NCBI GenBank assembly: GCA_946800325.1
Contig: OX326956.1
Span: 19,744,667-19,808,666 of the forward strand
Reading direction: 5' to 3'
Length of the DNA stretch: 64,000 nucleotides
Source: Luzula sylvatica
Taxonomy: Eukaryota; Streptophyta; Magnoliopsida; Poales; Juncaceae
Below the pieces are notes generated by a model. The model saw only the letters and a program-made list of their open reading frames with translations, was not told the origin of the DNA and did no database searches. Shown here one piece after another: positions 45,605 to 58,437 of this stretch (its first letter is position 1; each line of letters opens with the position of its first letter). A program made the translations under genes and the position numbers.

Positions 45605-47100
45605 AATGTAAGACCATGTTGCGAATTATTGGAGGCCTCATGTTGCGAATTATTGGAGGCCTCCTCGATTTTTTATTTTTGATTAAGTTGAAAGAGCTCT
45701 GGCTAGCTCAACAACAAACTGACACCGCGGCCTACTATCCAGGACGCCAGTTAAACTCATCAGTAAGATTGGGCAAATATGCATCCATTGTCATTTTCTT
45801 TTTTAGAACTATTCATCAAATATGACATTATTATTTCGTTCTTTTCATGTAAGTTACTACGGCAATTGTTTCTATTTCTAATTCGATTTTCGTGTTGGTT
45901 GTTTCGAGAATTACTCAAGATCAAAGATAAAATTAGTCGAGTTGTCAATTTTCTCTGATTGAATTTAACATAATACAACTAAACAACAATTAAAATTGAA
46001 TGTTGATTTATAATGTTTAGAAAAACTGATCTTGATTAGAATTATGGACTTTTATGTTTCACTTTCACCCCTTGAAAGGGGGTGTAGAGTTACGATCTTA
46101 GTGTCACTGTGGCACCATAACGTGGTCCTAAGATTAGTACTTGATATGTAGTAAGATATGATATAAACATAGGCGATTGAGGCTGCACTAATGTATAGAT
46201 AGATATCACATAGCATGAGCCCCATATATATCTGGACCCCAATAATTCCCATGCCCTCAATCATAAGGAAACGTCGCTTTTGTCCATGTGACTCCTTCCC
46301 ATACATATATATCCCCCATACTTTCTCATTACCTCACAATCTCATATATCTTACAAAACTAAGTTGTTGCCTAACTTATAAACACAAACTTAATTTATTC
46401 ATCGAAGATACTTATGATATAATAAATGCAAAACTAAGTTGTTAATTATACGTATATTAAAAGCTAGAAAAACTTGCAACATGCAAGTTGAAATGAGTAG
46501 GTTTGTATAGGCACGCCAAAACTTTTTCTTATTTCAAATTGTGAGGAAGTGTGTATAAATTATCTGGTCCCATTTTGGATCTTGCCAAGAAGTAGCTTCT
46601 CACTAGGATCTATTTTGGACCATTTATTTATGCTTCATTTCTCTCTTTTCATACAGTGGAGAAAAGTATGAAGATGAAAGAGGTCCATCTATTAGTGGAC
46701 CTGCTACGTGATATGTGACATTGCCATTGGTTATGCAGCTTGGGAGCCATATGTGGTATGGTCCAGTTCCACCAGATTATTTTCTCGTAATTTAGCTAGT
46801 TAGGCGTGATACATGGTCTTTATCATAATGCCATGTGTCGATAGAGTACAATACAAACACCATGCTGCATGGCTGTATGGTAGATAGTTGAACAAAGAAC
46901 AAGGATTCTATATGACTATTGCAAAACATTGTGATCTATGTAGCTACAATGAATAATCTGTTATAGGATTTCCTTGAACTATTGTAGTTTTGTAGCTCTG
47001 AAAAATGGTTATTACAATTAAAAAAAACCTACAAAATTGGTGAAAAATGTTTCTTCGTTTATTTACCGTCGGTATGATTATAATTTGGGAAAATATAAGT
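45605..47100. other. Intergenic DNA
   Basis: No gene recognised. A perfect ~23-bp tandem duplication of TGTTGCGAATTATTGGAGGC lies at about 45617-45663, right beside Copia-4. Confidence 0.4.
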
Positions 47101-47120
47101 AGCCCTCCAAACTCAATAAA

Positions 47121-47273
47121 ACATCCTTGATGCGTCAATCGAGGATGTTTTATTAGATTGATTATCCCCTTTAATTGAATCAATCCAACTAAGCATTAAT
47201 TTAATGCTTAATCAATCCAATCAACCCATTAAATCAACCTCGATTGACGCATCCATGATATACATCAAGGATG
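47121..47273. mobile_element. Foldback element with nested palindromes
   Basis: CATCCTTGATGCGTCAATCG (47122) is answered by CGATTGACGCATCC then CATCAAGGATG (47241-47273) on the same strand in inverted order. The centre AAGCATTAATTTAATGCTT (47191-47209) is itself nearly palindromic. A diverged relative lies near 5.3 kb. Confidence 0.7.
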
Positions 47274-47542
47274 TTGGGGACACCATATATAACCTCTTAT
47301 AATTTATAGCATCTTTCTGAGCAAACAATTTCTCCTTAAACCATAATTGAGATTCGCGTCAAGTGAGATTACAGTTCCCAGATAATTATTTCCGCAAATC
47401 CATGATTTGAAAGACAAGTTTCACCGGTAAGTTTCGAGAACTCTCACTCCGCTCCCCAATTTTTCCGGAATTCAATTGAAAAGCAATGATTTTTTGCAAT
47501 TCTCCTTAAAAACATTCAAACAATTTGCCATAAATTTTTCCG

Positions 47543-47544
<2 letters not shown>

Positions 47545-47577
<33 letters not shown>
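47545..47577. repeat. (AT)n microsatellite
   Basis: AT dinucleotides directly left of the first palindromic MITE. Confidence 0.9.
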
Positions 47578-47579
<2 letters not shown>

Positions 47580-47772
47580 CTAAACTACTTAATTAAGTAC
47601 CAACATTTTGGTACTTAATGTTTTTTTACCATTTAATTTGTATTGAGATTTGTGCATTTAATGATGTGTACAAACTTTCATGATCATCATGAAAAAACAC
47701 AAATCTCAATGCAAATCTAATGGTAAAAAAATATTAAATACCAAAATGTTGGTATTTAATTTAGTAGTTTAG
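47578..47772. mobile_element. Palindromic MITE, copy 1
   Basis: GGCTAAACTACTTAATTAAG near the left end pairs with TTTAGTAGTTTAGTA at the right. Inner arms (TACCAACATTTTGGTAC; GAGATTTGTG/CACAAATCTC; CATGATCATCATG centre) make almost the whole element a hairpin. Confidence 0.8.
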
Positions 47773-47794
47773 TATATATATATATATATATATA

Positions 47795-48104
<310 letters not shown>

Positions 48105-48268
48105 GGATCCATGGACAAAATATTAGACAAAAATTCCAACACAAATCTCTATTAATGGTTAGAAATGCTTGGATGATGAAGTAGTGAGAAGTTATGTTAA
48201 TCATAACCATTTATCATGGTTTAATCAATGGTTGAAATTGTCTTGTTCACTTTTTTTGTCTAATAGTT

Positions 48269-48324
<56 letters not shown>

Positions 48325-48882
48325 TGTGTGTGTGTGTGTGTGTGTGCTGATTTAAATAAAAAGTTATTTATACAATTTTAATATTTCATTTATTATATTT
48401 TTTTAATAAAAATCTAACATCAAATAATTACAAAATAAACAAAGGTATAAACTAATTTGATCATCATGAAAATATCTTTTTAGCAGATACTTTTAATGTT
48501 CAATATTCATGTTTTGATATATGCTTAATATTTTCAAAATATTTTATTTTTTTATATTCACTAATATATTAAGGACCGGCCATGTTGTGAGGCCATGGCC
48601 ATAAGCCTTAAAAAAATGCTAGGTCTCCATTTGTAAAAGAGATTTATGTGTAGATAAATTTTCTTTAAGATTGTAGCCATGGTTTTTGATAAAATGCTTA
48701 GGAAAGAATGCAAGCTTGATGTGATTTCATGCATACTAAACACTTTTTATTGAAAACAAGATATTTCTTATGAATGGGTTATGTGTAGAGAGAAGAAAGT
48801 TTTGAGATGTTCTAGCCATGATGTTCGATAAAATATTGTCTGAAATAGGATGCAAGATATTTATGTTTGAGTAAATGTTGAA

Positions 48883-49385
48883 TAGGGGTGTTCATTCAGT
48901 CGGTTCGGTTCAAACCGAACCGAATAAGGCCAAACCAATTTAAACCGAGCCAAACTAAGTTCAGACCGAACCGAACCATTTTAACTTTCGAGCCGATTAA
49001 GAACCGAACCGAATAAGAAACATTATAATTTTAAAATAAAAATAAATTTATCGAAATTTTTTATTTTATTTATCAAAAAATATAAATACAAATTATAAAA
49101 TATAATTATATTATTTTATACAAATATATATATATTTTTTATATTTTAACATTATTATATTAAAAATTATGAAAAATAAGATGTTATTCGATCGGTTCGG
49201 TTTAACCGGTTTTCTTCACATCAAAATCAAAGCGACCCGAATAAACCGAACCGAACCAAATAAATCGAACAATACCATTTTTTAAACCGAACCGAACCAA
49301 ATAAACCGAAAAATCGAACTGATTGAACCGAATTCGACCTGTTCAGTTCGGTATCCGAATAAACCGAACCGTTTGAACACCCCTA
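48883..49385. mobile_element. hAT-type MITE (TTCGGTT-rich), second copy
   Basis: Terminal inverted repeats TAGGGGTGTTCA / TGAACACCCCTA, with many AACCGAACCGAA words inside. GTTGAA flanks both sides (48877-48882 and 49386-49391), a 6-bp match; the full 8-bp duplication is not perfect. Same class as 11157-11655. Confidence 0.8.
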
Positions 49386-49390
49386 GTTGA

Positions 49391-49621
49391 ACATACCCCC
49401 ACCGCTCCCCCAAGAATCTTGATAACGTGGATATGATTCAAAACATTAAAAGATTAACACCTTAATTCATGGTTTGCCATATTAATTGAATGTTTAATCG
49501 TAAATTAAGATAATTAAATCATAAATTAAGATGTTAAATCATGTATTTATGTGTTAAATTTTAAGGTGTTAAACCATATCCACCTCATCAAAACTTTTGG
49601 GAGAGAATACTAGGGAGTGTA
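49391..49621. mobile_element. Small foldback MITE
   Basis: CTCCCCCAAGAATCTTGATA then GTGGATATG (~49405-49434) pairs with CATATCCACCTCATCAAAAC then TTTTGGGAGAG on the other arm (~49574-49605). The centre is AT-rich. Confidence 0.6.
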
Positions 49622-49920
49622 CATCACTACTCAAAAAAAAATTTAGATAAGATGCAAGCATAATTTAAAAGGAGGTTTATGTGTAGAGAAAGTAGTTCTC
49701 AAAGGTTGTAGCCATGATATCGGAAAAATATCTAATGAAATGCAAGCATAATTTATGCGGTTTATGTGTAGAGAAAAGGGATTTCAAAAGTTGTAGGAAT
49801 AGAGTTTGATAAAAATCCTATGATGAGATACATGCATCATGATTTATTAGTGGTTCACGTATAGAGCAAATATTTTTAGTGGTTGTGACTATTATGTTTG
49901 ATAAAATGTCTAAGATAAAT

Positions 49921-50272
49921 TCAAAGTCTCGTGATATTACTCGCCGTACTCCTTCAAAATTATATGACCGGACCTGAATATAATACTTAATATAATAATT
50001 TATTATTAATTATTAAATACTAATTATATATTTAAATAATGTGTAAATTAGACGTAGTTTCTTATATTAAATGTTATATTCGAACATATTATAAATATAT
50101 GAACTAATATATAACTACAATAATAGTAGATTGATTTATCATTATGAAATTCTTTTGCCTTTGGTCAATAATATAATTCAAATAAACCATTATTTATTTT
50201 AAACAGAATGAAACAATTCCACAATGTCATAATTTCAACTAACGAGCTCTTTCTAAGTGTGAAACTCAAAAC
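49921..50272. other. AT-rich spacer
   Basis: Nothing recognised between the tandem repeat and the next MITE. Confidence 0.4.
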
Positions 50273-51042
50273 TAGGGCTGTGAGTTTTGTTCGAAGTTCG
50301 ATGTTCGTTCGAGTTTGATTCGAATTAGTTCGTTAATTGTTCGTTCGATAACTGTTCGAATTTTTATCGAACCGCGAACATGTTCGATAACTAACGAACC
50401 GAACTCGAACTTGACTGTGTTCGTTCGGTTCGTTCGAACGTTCGATTATTATATTCATTAATTGATATAAATTAAATATATATTCAAATGTTTAAAGCCC
50501 ATATAATTAAAGTCAGAGCAATAATATTTTTTTTCCATATTAAAATCATTTGCAACTTTCCAATATGGTCAGGAGGTTTATGTCAAATGTTTTTTGTGAA
50601 TTTTGATCAGGCGGTTTATGCGAAAAAAATTCTTTAGATGTTTATTTGTTTGTTTGAATCATGACATGAGGTCTAATTGTTTGGCCAGGGGGTTTATGTG
50701 AAATGTTTATTTGTTTGTTTGGATTATGCCTTGGTTATATTTTAGTAAAATTTATATTTTGTGTGAATTGTAAATGTAAATTTTGAGTTTTTGATGTTAA
50801 AAAAGAATCTTTGGTATGTGTTTTATTAATATTTTTTAAGATTTTTAATTTAATATTTTATTCCACAAATATAAAAGATGAACTAAACATGAATTTTTAA
50901 AAGTTTTCGAACAAACGAACAATTATCGAACGAACCGAACTGTTCGGAATATTAACGAACCGAACCGAAGAATGTTCGATAAGTTTCGAACCGAACTCGA
51001 ACATTGTTTGGTTCGTTCGAGTTCGGTTCGTTAACAGCCCTA
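50273..51042. mobile_element. hAT-type MITE with TTCGAAC-rich ends
   Basis: Inverted ends TAGGGCTGT / ACAGCCCTA, a perfect 8-bp duplication CTCAAAAC (50265-50272 and 51043-51050), 770 bp. Both subterminal regions are dense in GTTCGAAC, GTTCGTTCG and complements. No coding capacity. Confidence 0.9.
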
Positions 51043-51050
51043 CTCAAAAC

Positions 51051-51880
51051 TATCCACTACAAGCATTTGGCTTGTTTCAAAACAAACCATTATTTATTCC
51101 TTTTGCTTATTTAGGGGAGCTATATAATTCCAATCTGACTTGTCCGTATAACAAAGCATAGAATCAAGCTACAACAACATATAAGTAATTATTTATCACA
51201 TTGCTTCAACTCAACAGTAAAAAATGTAGAGAGAGAAAGAGAGAGGAGGGCTGGCCGGGCCAATCATCTGCACCAGCATTGAATGTATTTTTTCTTTGTT
51301 CTGAATGGGACAAATGTAGGGAAGGTATGAATAGTATTATGCCTTCGAAGTTTGGCATTTCCAAATCCAGGTCAACTCTCTACAATTCTTCCATTTTCTC
51401 TGTCTACAATTGAAGTATTAAATTAAAAAAATTAATTAATTGCAGAATATTGCTTTTGTTGAATATACAGATGAAATGATACTCATCTGGACTTTCTTCC
51501 TCTCTGTGGATGTGCAGAAGCCATGCAATGCATGTATAGTCGCTTTCATTTGTAAGATCTCTCTCTCTCTCGCTATGTGTGTGTATTGAGGAAGCTTTAT
51601 AATGGCCATTTGTGGCTTACGTGGATGGATGAGCCGAGAATTTTGACAGAGTTTTTGGGTCCTTTTTTGCATGCATTCATTTAGATTCTGCTATGATTCA
51701 AATTTCAATCATCACTAATATTTTCTCGTATGATTACATTTCAAAATATTTAATAACAATTATCTAAAAAGAGAATATTTATGAATTAGTCATATCAATT
51801 CCTTTATAATCTAAAAGAGAAAATTTATGAATTATGCATATTTATTCTAAAAGGAGATGAAAATGCATTTACATTAATTA
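51051..51880. other. Intergenic DNA
   Basis: No gene recognised. GA tract near 51229-51247 and CT tract near 51560-51573. Confidence 0.4.
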
Positions 51881-51884
51881 GTAC

Positions 51885-53605
51885 TAGCATTACCCCCGCG
51901 CAATTGCGCGGGGCTGTTCGGGTTTATAAGTAATGTAGTTGAAAAAAATTGTTGTTCATTTTGTGTATGTGACTTTCTTTTTGTAATCATTATTATATGT
52001 GTAATTTAGTGTGTTGTGTGCGAGTGAAATTTTGTAGCAAAAATCGTTTGAATATTTTAAGAGCCGGATTTCTTGAATAAGTAAAATAATAGTTCAGAAA
52101 ATATTTTGTGCGAGTGAATATTTTGTAGCAAAAATCGTTTGCTAAAAAAATTATCTATATTTTATACTTCATAAGTAAAATAAGGAAAAAGAACGAATGA
52201 GTCGTCATGAAATTTATTAAGAACATAATAGTTCAGAAAACATTGCTGAAAAAAAGAGTGTTTTTAATTTCACAAATCCTTAATTTCGCTACATATTTAG
52301 CACAAATATTTTTCGTCCTTTGTGTGGTCAGCCAACAACAAAGTTTGACGATGTCATCGCTAACCGTTTCGTTCGAACCTTTAATTTAAATTATGTCATG
52401 ATTATTCGCACATCCATGATTTGGTATATTTTTAACCCCCTAATTTTTTTTTGGATATTATAAAAAATTCTCTATCTTTTCGTAAACTCCAAAAAAAAAA
52501 AATTCTTTACCAAACTTTTATTTTAAAATACTCCTTATGGATGATATTAATTTTTTTTTCCCCAAAATACCCTCCAAATCTCATATGTAATAATTAAAAC
52601 TTATTTTTGTTATTTTTTATTAATTTTAAGAAAATTCATAAACACTTCTTAACACGTAGTGATTTAAAAAAATTTAAATTATTACATATTTTGTTTATAT
52701 AATTTTAATATTACATTCTTTATTCATAAAAAAACTAACATTAAATGATAATAAATAAACATCTTGCGAATATATTCATAGAAAATATCTATTTAAACAT
52801 CTATTTTTTATGTTAGTTTTCTTTTTATGTATTTTTTAATAGTTTTGTGATATTTTATTTTTAAATATTTGCAAGATGTTCTTTTATTAATATTGTTCAA
52901 CTTATTATAATTTTATTTTAGTTTTTCAAGAAAAATAATAAAAAACCAAAATGTAAATTTTAAAACTTCGAAGTACCAAAATGCAAATATAAAGGACCAA
53001 AATGTGAAAGAAGGACCAAAATATAATTTTTTTTAAAAAATAGGACCAATTTGAGGCCCCTGGACTAAAAAGTAAATTTCAAAACTTCGAAGGGCCAAAA
53101 TGCAAATATAAAGGACCAAAATATAAAAAAAAGGACCAAAATGTAATTGTTTTTCGAAAAAAGGATCAATTTGTAAATAAAAAAGGACCAAAATATAAAA
53201 TAAATATTTAAAAAAAAGGACCAAAATGTAATTGTTTTTCGAAAAAAGGACCAAAATGTAAATTTTAAAACTTCGAGGGACCAAAATGCAAATATAAAGG
53301 ACCGAAATGTGATAAAAAAGGACCAAAATGTAATTTTTTTTAAAAAACAGGACCAATTTGAGGCCGCTGGACCAAAATGTGAATATTAAAACTCGAAGGA
53401 CCAAAATGCAAATATAAAGGACTAAAATGTAAGGAAAAAAGGACCAAAATATAAATTTTTTTTAAAAAAAGGACCAAATTGTAAATAAAAAAGGACCAAA
53501 ATGTAAAAAAAATATTTTTTTTTTACGAATAGGCCCCTGGTGACGTGGCTGCACCAGGGGGCTGCAAATCCCCTTGAATTAGTATATAGTATAGATATCC
53601 CATTA
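51885..53605. mobile_element. Non-autonomous repeat with GC palindrome and GGACCAAAATG array
   Basis: The left edge has TAGTACTAGCATTACC followed by the perfect 20-bp palindrome CCCCGCGCAATTGCGCGGGG (51896-51915). The right edge has GGCCCCTGG-GTGACGTGGC-CCAGGGGGC, then AATTAGTATATAGTATAGAT. Plant repeats with this left-edge pattern are often classed as Helitron-like, but I cannot confirm 5'-TC or CTRR-3' ends, so the class stays open. There is no coding capacity. Any ORF inside follows the internal repeat. Confidence 0.5.
52945..53515. repeat. (GGACCAAAATGYAAAT)n degenerate array
   Basis: About 20 copies of GGACCAAAATG or near variants at 15-45-bp spacing, alternating with AAAACTTCGAAGG and poly(A)/poly(T). 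Confidence 0.85.
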
Positions 53606-54264
53606 CCAGAAAATACAAATTAAAAACTGTAAAGTATCCAATTTTAATTTCGATACTAACGTCAAGTTTTTTCTTTTTTCTTGCTACAAGGATTTCGAAT
53701 TACAGCTTTCAATTTTCAAGATCATACAATCATACAATGTCAATTTAATAATAAACGAGTTAAAGCTTCTCATTACTTATTTGTCATTAGGATTAAATAA
53801 GCTTTGACCCAATTTTTATTTATGGACTTACCGGATATTTTCTTCGAAAAAAACATGGCCCAAACTCAAATCTCTCAACCAACCCAAACCCATATCCTTA
53901 TCGGTCCCCCCTTTTTCTCTTTTAGGATATGCTCCAATAAGAAGAAAAAAAAAGGAGGATGGAAAGAGGAAAGAGGAAAGAGAAGTGTTGACTTGTTTGA
54001 TGATATCCAAAATGATACTGGATCTATTAATAATTTCATCTAAATATGTAGAAGTGTATACAATAATAAATTATATTCAAAAATTAAGGAAATGAAGTTG
54101 TATTAAGATTGGTAAAAATGATTTACAATGACCCTTATTTATTTGGTTAACTAATCCTTCGTAACCGTTGATATCCAACGGTCCATTAATCATGACCGTT
54201 GGATCTAACAACTCCGATTACTAATCATAAACTAACACCTCCTTTAGCTCCAATGAGGATGCCT
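53606..54264. other. Intergenic DNA
   Basis: No gene recognised. An inverted pair around CCGTTGATATCCAACGGTCC (54166-54185) and GACCGTTGGATC (54197-54208) is noticeable. Confidence 0.4.
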
Positions 54265-55310
54265 CCATCACACTGTTGAAATTTGCACAGCGATACTAGT
54301 TTCAAAAACTAATTTTGTTAATCAAACACTTGATATTACACATATATACACTAACTCTTTCTCTTTCTAAATGTTTCTCTCTCTCTAAAATTCTTTCCCT
54401 TTGGCTCTCGTTCTCTCTCTTTCCACTTACTTTCTATTGATTTGATAGAACACTCTCATCTATTACACTTGCTATATATTATATCATACAACTATGCATG
54501 CACCCCTATTTATACTAGTGTCAACCGACTTGGGGAGTAGAATGTGGAGATCTCTAGATAATTAGAGAATGTATATTTGACCGAATCAAGACCTTTCATG
54601 AAATATCTTGATCTCTCCATTAAAGTCTCTAAAAAATTCTCCATTTCTTCAATATAGAAAATAAATTAATTCTTCAACGCACGCAATATAGAAAATAAAT
54701 TAATTCTTGACGAGTGAAACACCCTCGAGATTTAATGGCGAGTCTTGATGGATGGCGTACTCCATATGTTTGATTTCACGCACGCAATATTATCCGTTAT
54801 AACGGAACTATGGATTGGGTTTATTTTGCCTGGTGCTGCAGTAGTACGTTACAACGCAACATGTCCGTCGTAACCCACATGTCCGTTATAACGGTTGGGT
54901 TTATCCGTTGTAACGGAAGTATGTGATTGGAGAGGTGGTTCTGTGATGAGGTATTCCGTTGTAACACTGTGTTTTCCGTTGGAACGGAGTGGTAATGTCC
55001 GTTACAACGGATTGGTTGATCCGTTGTAACGGAACTCTTTATTTAGCTGATTTTGGCTCGTGCTCTGGAGTTCCGTTGTAACGCACATTGGTGCGTTGTA
55101 ACGGACATGCTTCTGTGATGAGTTTTGAAAATTCAATTTTCGAGGAGATTTGTGTCACAAAAATTTTAAAATGGTATTGTATGTTTTTAAAATAGATGTT
55201 ATGTATTTGAAATCATGTTTTTCGAAAAGATTTGTTTATAAAGATCGTACACAATGAGTATGCGAGTTTTTCATGATAATCGATGATACTTGTATATAAG
55301 ATATTATAAT
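54265..55310 (-). mobile_element. Probable LTR remnant with palindrome array
   Basis: Read on the minus strand: an array of CCGTTGTAACGG words (55108 to 54786), a TATA box TAGTATAAATAGGGG (about 54502-54516), CT-rich R-like sequence, and an end GCAAATTTCAACA at 54265. It lies where the 3' LTR of Copia-3 should be but does not match the Copia-3 5' LTR outside the array, and the upstream edge could not be placed. Confidence 0.5.
54786..55108. repeat. TGTA/TATA-core palindrome array
   Basis: About 11 copies: TCCGTTATAACGGAAC, GTCCGTTACAACGGATTGG, GATCCGTTGTAACGGAAC, GTGCGTTGTAACGGACA. It includes the spacer GGATTGGTTGATCCG also found in the Copia-3 LTR. Confidence 0.85.
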
Positions 55311-55317
55311 GAAAATT

Positions 55318-58300
55318 TTAATCTTTGAGATAGAGCATACCGAGTTTTAGTCGTAGGACGGAGAATTGAGCGAACTGTAGAGCTTTAGTGAAGATGTCGG
55401 CAATTTGATCGAGCGTGTCTACCCGTTCGAGTTTGACGTCATCTGTTTCCACGTGATCCCGGATGAAATGGTGACGGATGTCTATGTGCTTGGTCCTTGA
55501 GTGGTGCACGGGATTTTTCGAGATGCATACTGCGCTATTGTTGTCGCACAATATGGGGATTTTTCGAAAATTTAACCCGTAATCACCAAGAGTTTGGTTT
55601 AGCCATAGTAGTTGGGCACAACAACTTCCCGCCGCTACATATTCGGCCTCGGCCGTTGATAGGGCAACGGAGTGTTGTTTCCGACTTGACCACGAGACGA
55701 GTGACCCGCCTAAGAATTGGCAAGTTCCACTCGTACTTTTGCGGTCAACCCGAGAACCGGCAAAATCCGCATCCGTATACCCTATCAAGGTGAGATTTCC
55801 ACTATGGCCATACCAAATTCCTAGTTCGATTGTCCCCCTTAAGTATCGAAATATGCGTTTTACCGCGGTGTAATGAGATACCTTGGGGTTCGCTTGGAAC
55901 CGGACACATAGGCATACGGCGAACATGATGTCGGGTCTACTTGCCGTGAGATACAATAGGCTTCCGATCATTCCTCGATATTCCCAAATGTCGAATGCTT
56001 CGCCATTCTCATCCACATCCAATTTTGACTCCTTGGCCATGGGTGTTTCACTCGTCTTCTTTTGATCTAGCCCGAACCTTTTGAGAAGCTCGCGAGTGTA
56101 GTTGGATTGATTTACGAATATGCCATCGGAGGATTGCTTCACTTGAAGTCCAAGGAAGAAGGTGAGCTCCCCCATACTCATGGCGAATTCACTATGCATA
56201 AGAATAGAGAATTCTTCGGCAAGTGTCGGGTCACTAGATCCAAAAATAATATCATCCACATAAATTTGAATGAGTAATATGGAAACTCCCTTTTTACGTG
56301 TGAAGAGTGTGGTGTCGTTTTTGCCCTGTTCGAGTCCATTTGAGAGTAGGAAGTTCGAGAGACGACCGTACCATGCTCGAGGGGCTTGTTTCAACCCGTA
56401 TAATGCTTTCGAAATTTTACACACGTGATTCGGTTGTTTTGGATCTTTGAAACCCGGTGGTTGTTCGACGTAAACTTCTTCTTCGATTTCTCCGTTTAGG
56501 AACGCACTCTTAACATCCATTTGATAGAGTGTGAACCCTTCAATGGCGGCGTCAGCCAATAGAAGTCGTATCGATTCCAAACGAGCGACGGGGGCAAAGG
56601 TTTCTTCAAAGTCTATTCCTTCTTGTTGTTTAAAACCTTGGGCCACGAGTCTTGCCTTGTTCCGTACCACGTTACCGTGCTCGTCTAGCTTGTTTCGATA
56701 GATCCATCGAGTGCCGATGATGGATCTCGATATTGGTCTTGGGACCAACGTCCACACTTGGTTTCTCTCGAATTGCTCCAATTCCTCTGGCATTGCCAAA
56801 ATCCAATCATCGTCATTATTGGCCTCTTTGAACGATTTCGGTTCGATGTGTGGGAGGTATGCGCAATGAGCTACGTAGTTGTGAATTCGTGACCGAGTTC
56901 GAACACCATCTCTTGGATTTCCCACAACATTGGAGAGGGGATGAGCCGATACTTCCCGAAGGACTTCGGGGATTTGGTATTGGGGTTCGAGTTCGTCTTC
57001 TTCTTGAGTTTCGTGGTCGTTCACTTGATTGCCGACTTCATCAAGAGTGAGGTCGAGGAACCTATGCTCGATTTCGGTTGATCCTTGAGGTACTTCCTCA
57101 ATTGCTCCTTTGTGGGTACCTACATTTTGACTACTTTTCTCGGCTTCTTTGTTAGTTTCATCGAAATGTACATGAACGGACTCACATACTATCCGTGAGG
57201 ATTTTATGTAAACCCTATACGCTTTACTTGTACTTGAATATCCCACAAAAATTCCTTCAATTGATTTTGGATCAAGTTTGTCTATATTATTCGATTCATC
57301 TAAAATGAAACTTTTACATCCGAATACTCTCATGTATGAGACATTTGGATTTCTCCCGTACCATAACTCATAGGGCGTTTTCTTCAAAAATGGTCTTAGG
57401 CTAAGTCGATTAATGACATGACACGCGGTGTTAACCGCTTCGGCCCAAAGATATTTTGGAGAAGGATGCTCATTGAGCATGGTACGAGCAAGTTCAATTA
57501 ACGTGCGATTTTTACGCTCAACGACACCGTTTTGTTGAGGTGTGCGAGGAGCGGAAAATTCACGTATATATCCCTTGTTGTGGCAATATTCATCAAACTT
57601 TGCATTTTTGAATTCACCTCCGTTATCACTTCGAATTGTGACAATGGAAGTGTTCTTTTCGTTTTCAACAAATGTGCAAAATTTGATGAACGTGTCATAC
57701 GTTTCACTTTTATGAAGTAAATAGTATACCCAAGTAAAACGTGAATAATCATCGACAATTACAAACATATACCTTTTATTACCTAAACTTGAGACGCTCA
57801 TCAGTCCGCAAAGGTCGAGATGGATGAGTTGGAGCGGACGTTTTGTCGTAACGGTGTCCTTTGATTTGAACCCGGAGGACTTGGTGTGCTTACCCTTTTC
57901 ACACGCGTCACATAGTCCTTCTAGTTTAAGTTTATGTGATGGTAAACCCCTAACTTGTTCTTTTTTGGACAACCGGTGAATCGTCTCCATACATATGTGG
58001 CCTAGTCTCCTATGCCACAATCGTGAAGTCGATTCCGTTACGGTGAGACAATGGATTCCCGGCATGAACGATTCAAAATCGAAGTAATATAAATTGTCAT
58101 GTCGGGTTCCTTTGCACACCGTAGTATTGGCTCTCATTCGATCAATTAAGCATGAGGTTTGATCAAATTTTACACAATACCCGGCATCACATAGTTGGCT
58201 TATACTAATTAAATTGTGTTTAAGCCCTATGACAAGGTAGACGTTTTCTAGGGTCCAATTTAAGGTACCTATGGAACCGATACCGACAATTTTACCTTTT

Positions 58301-58437
58301 TTATTTCCTCCGAAGGTAACGTCTCCTCCTTTGAATGATTCTAGAGCTTTGAACATTTCTTGGTTCCAAGTCATGTGTCTAGAGCAACCACTATCTAGAC
58401 ACCATTTCGATGATTTATTTTTGGAACTTAGGCACAT
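55318..58437 (-). CDS. Copia-3 Pol polyprotein, 1039 aa, open
   Basis: Protease Asp15 in [12 protein letters not shown] finger WHRRLGH (142-147) to CDACEKGKH (176-184). Integrase Asp208 (IHLDLCG), Asp271 (IRSDNGGEF) and Glu307 ([10 protein letters not shown]), spaced as D,D35E. RT from ~555 with [35 protein letters not shown] and the active site IYVDDII (YVDD 726-729). RNase H near the C-terminus with [37 protein letters not shown] and IADIFTKAL. All catalytic residues are present, which makes this the only full-length intact pol in the window. The Met at 58437 is simply the first one after the gag-pol spacer; protease may begin there. Confidence 0.93.
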   Translation of the reverse strand: MCLSSKNKSSKWCLDSGCSRHMTWNQEMFKALESFKGGDVTFGGNKKGKIVGIGSIGTLNWTLENVYLVIGLKHNLISISQLCDAGYCVKFDQTSCLIDRMRANTTVCKGTRHDNLYYFDFESFMPGIHCLTVTESTSRLWHRRLGHICMETIHRLSKKEQVRGLPSHKLKLEGLCDACEKGKHTKSSGFKSKDTVTTKRPLQLIHLDLCGLMSVSSLGNKRYMFVIVDDYSRFTWVYYLLHKSETYDTFIKFCTFVENEKNTSIVTIRSDNGGEFKNAKFDEYCHNKGYIREFSAPRTPQQNGVVERKNRTLIELARTMLNEHPSPKYLWAEAVNTACHVINRLSLRPFLKKTPYELWYGRNPNVSYMRVFGCKSFILDESNNIDKLDPKSIEGIFVGYSSTSKAYRVYIKSSRIVCESVHVHFDETNKEAEKSSQNVGTHKGAIEEVPQGSTEIEHRFLDLTLDEVGNQVNDHETQEEDELEPQYQIPEVLREVSAHPLSNVVGNPRDGVRTRSRIHNYVAHCAYLPHIEPKSFKEANNDDDWILAMPEELEQFERNQVWTLVPRPISRSIIGTRWIYRNKLDEHGNVVRNKARLVAQGFKQQEGIDFEETFAPVARLESIRLLLADAAIEGFTLYQMDVKSAFLNGEIEEEVYVEQPPGFKDPKQPNHVCKISKALYGLKQAPRAWYGRLSNFLLSNGLEQGKNDTTLFTRKKGVSILLIQIYVDDIIFGSSDPTLAEEFSILMHSEFAMSMGELTFFLGLQVKQSSDGIFVNQSNYTRELLKRFGLDQKKTSETPMAKESKLDVDENGEAFDIWEYRGMIGSLLYLTASRPDIMFAVCLCVRFQANPKVSHYTAVKRIFRYLRGTIELGIWYGHSGNLTLIGYTDADFAGSRVDRKSTSGTCQFLGGSLVSWSSRKQHSVALSTAEAEYVAAGSCCAQLLWLNQTLGDYGLNFRKIPILCDNNSAVCISKNPVHHSRTKHIDIRHHFIRDHVETDDVKLERVDTLDQIADIFTKALQFAQFSVLRLKLGMLYLKD

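Larger units (their letters stand above)
48600..49920. repeat. Degenerate tandem repeat, interrupted by MITEs
   Basis: The words TTTATGTGTAGAGA (near 48644, 48779, 49675, 49760, 49855) and TTGTAGCCATGATGTTTGATAA-like text (near 48671, 48810, 49705, 49790, 49880) alternate at 85-135-bp spacing. The hAT MITE (48883-49385) and the foldback MITE (49391-49621) lie inside it. Confidence 0.6.

Noticed and set aside
53033..53404. 123-aa minus-strand ORF rich in Leu, Phe and Ile
   Set aside because: It is a translation of the GGACCAAAATG repeat array; residue pattern follows the repeat period.
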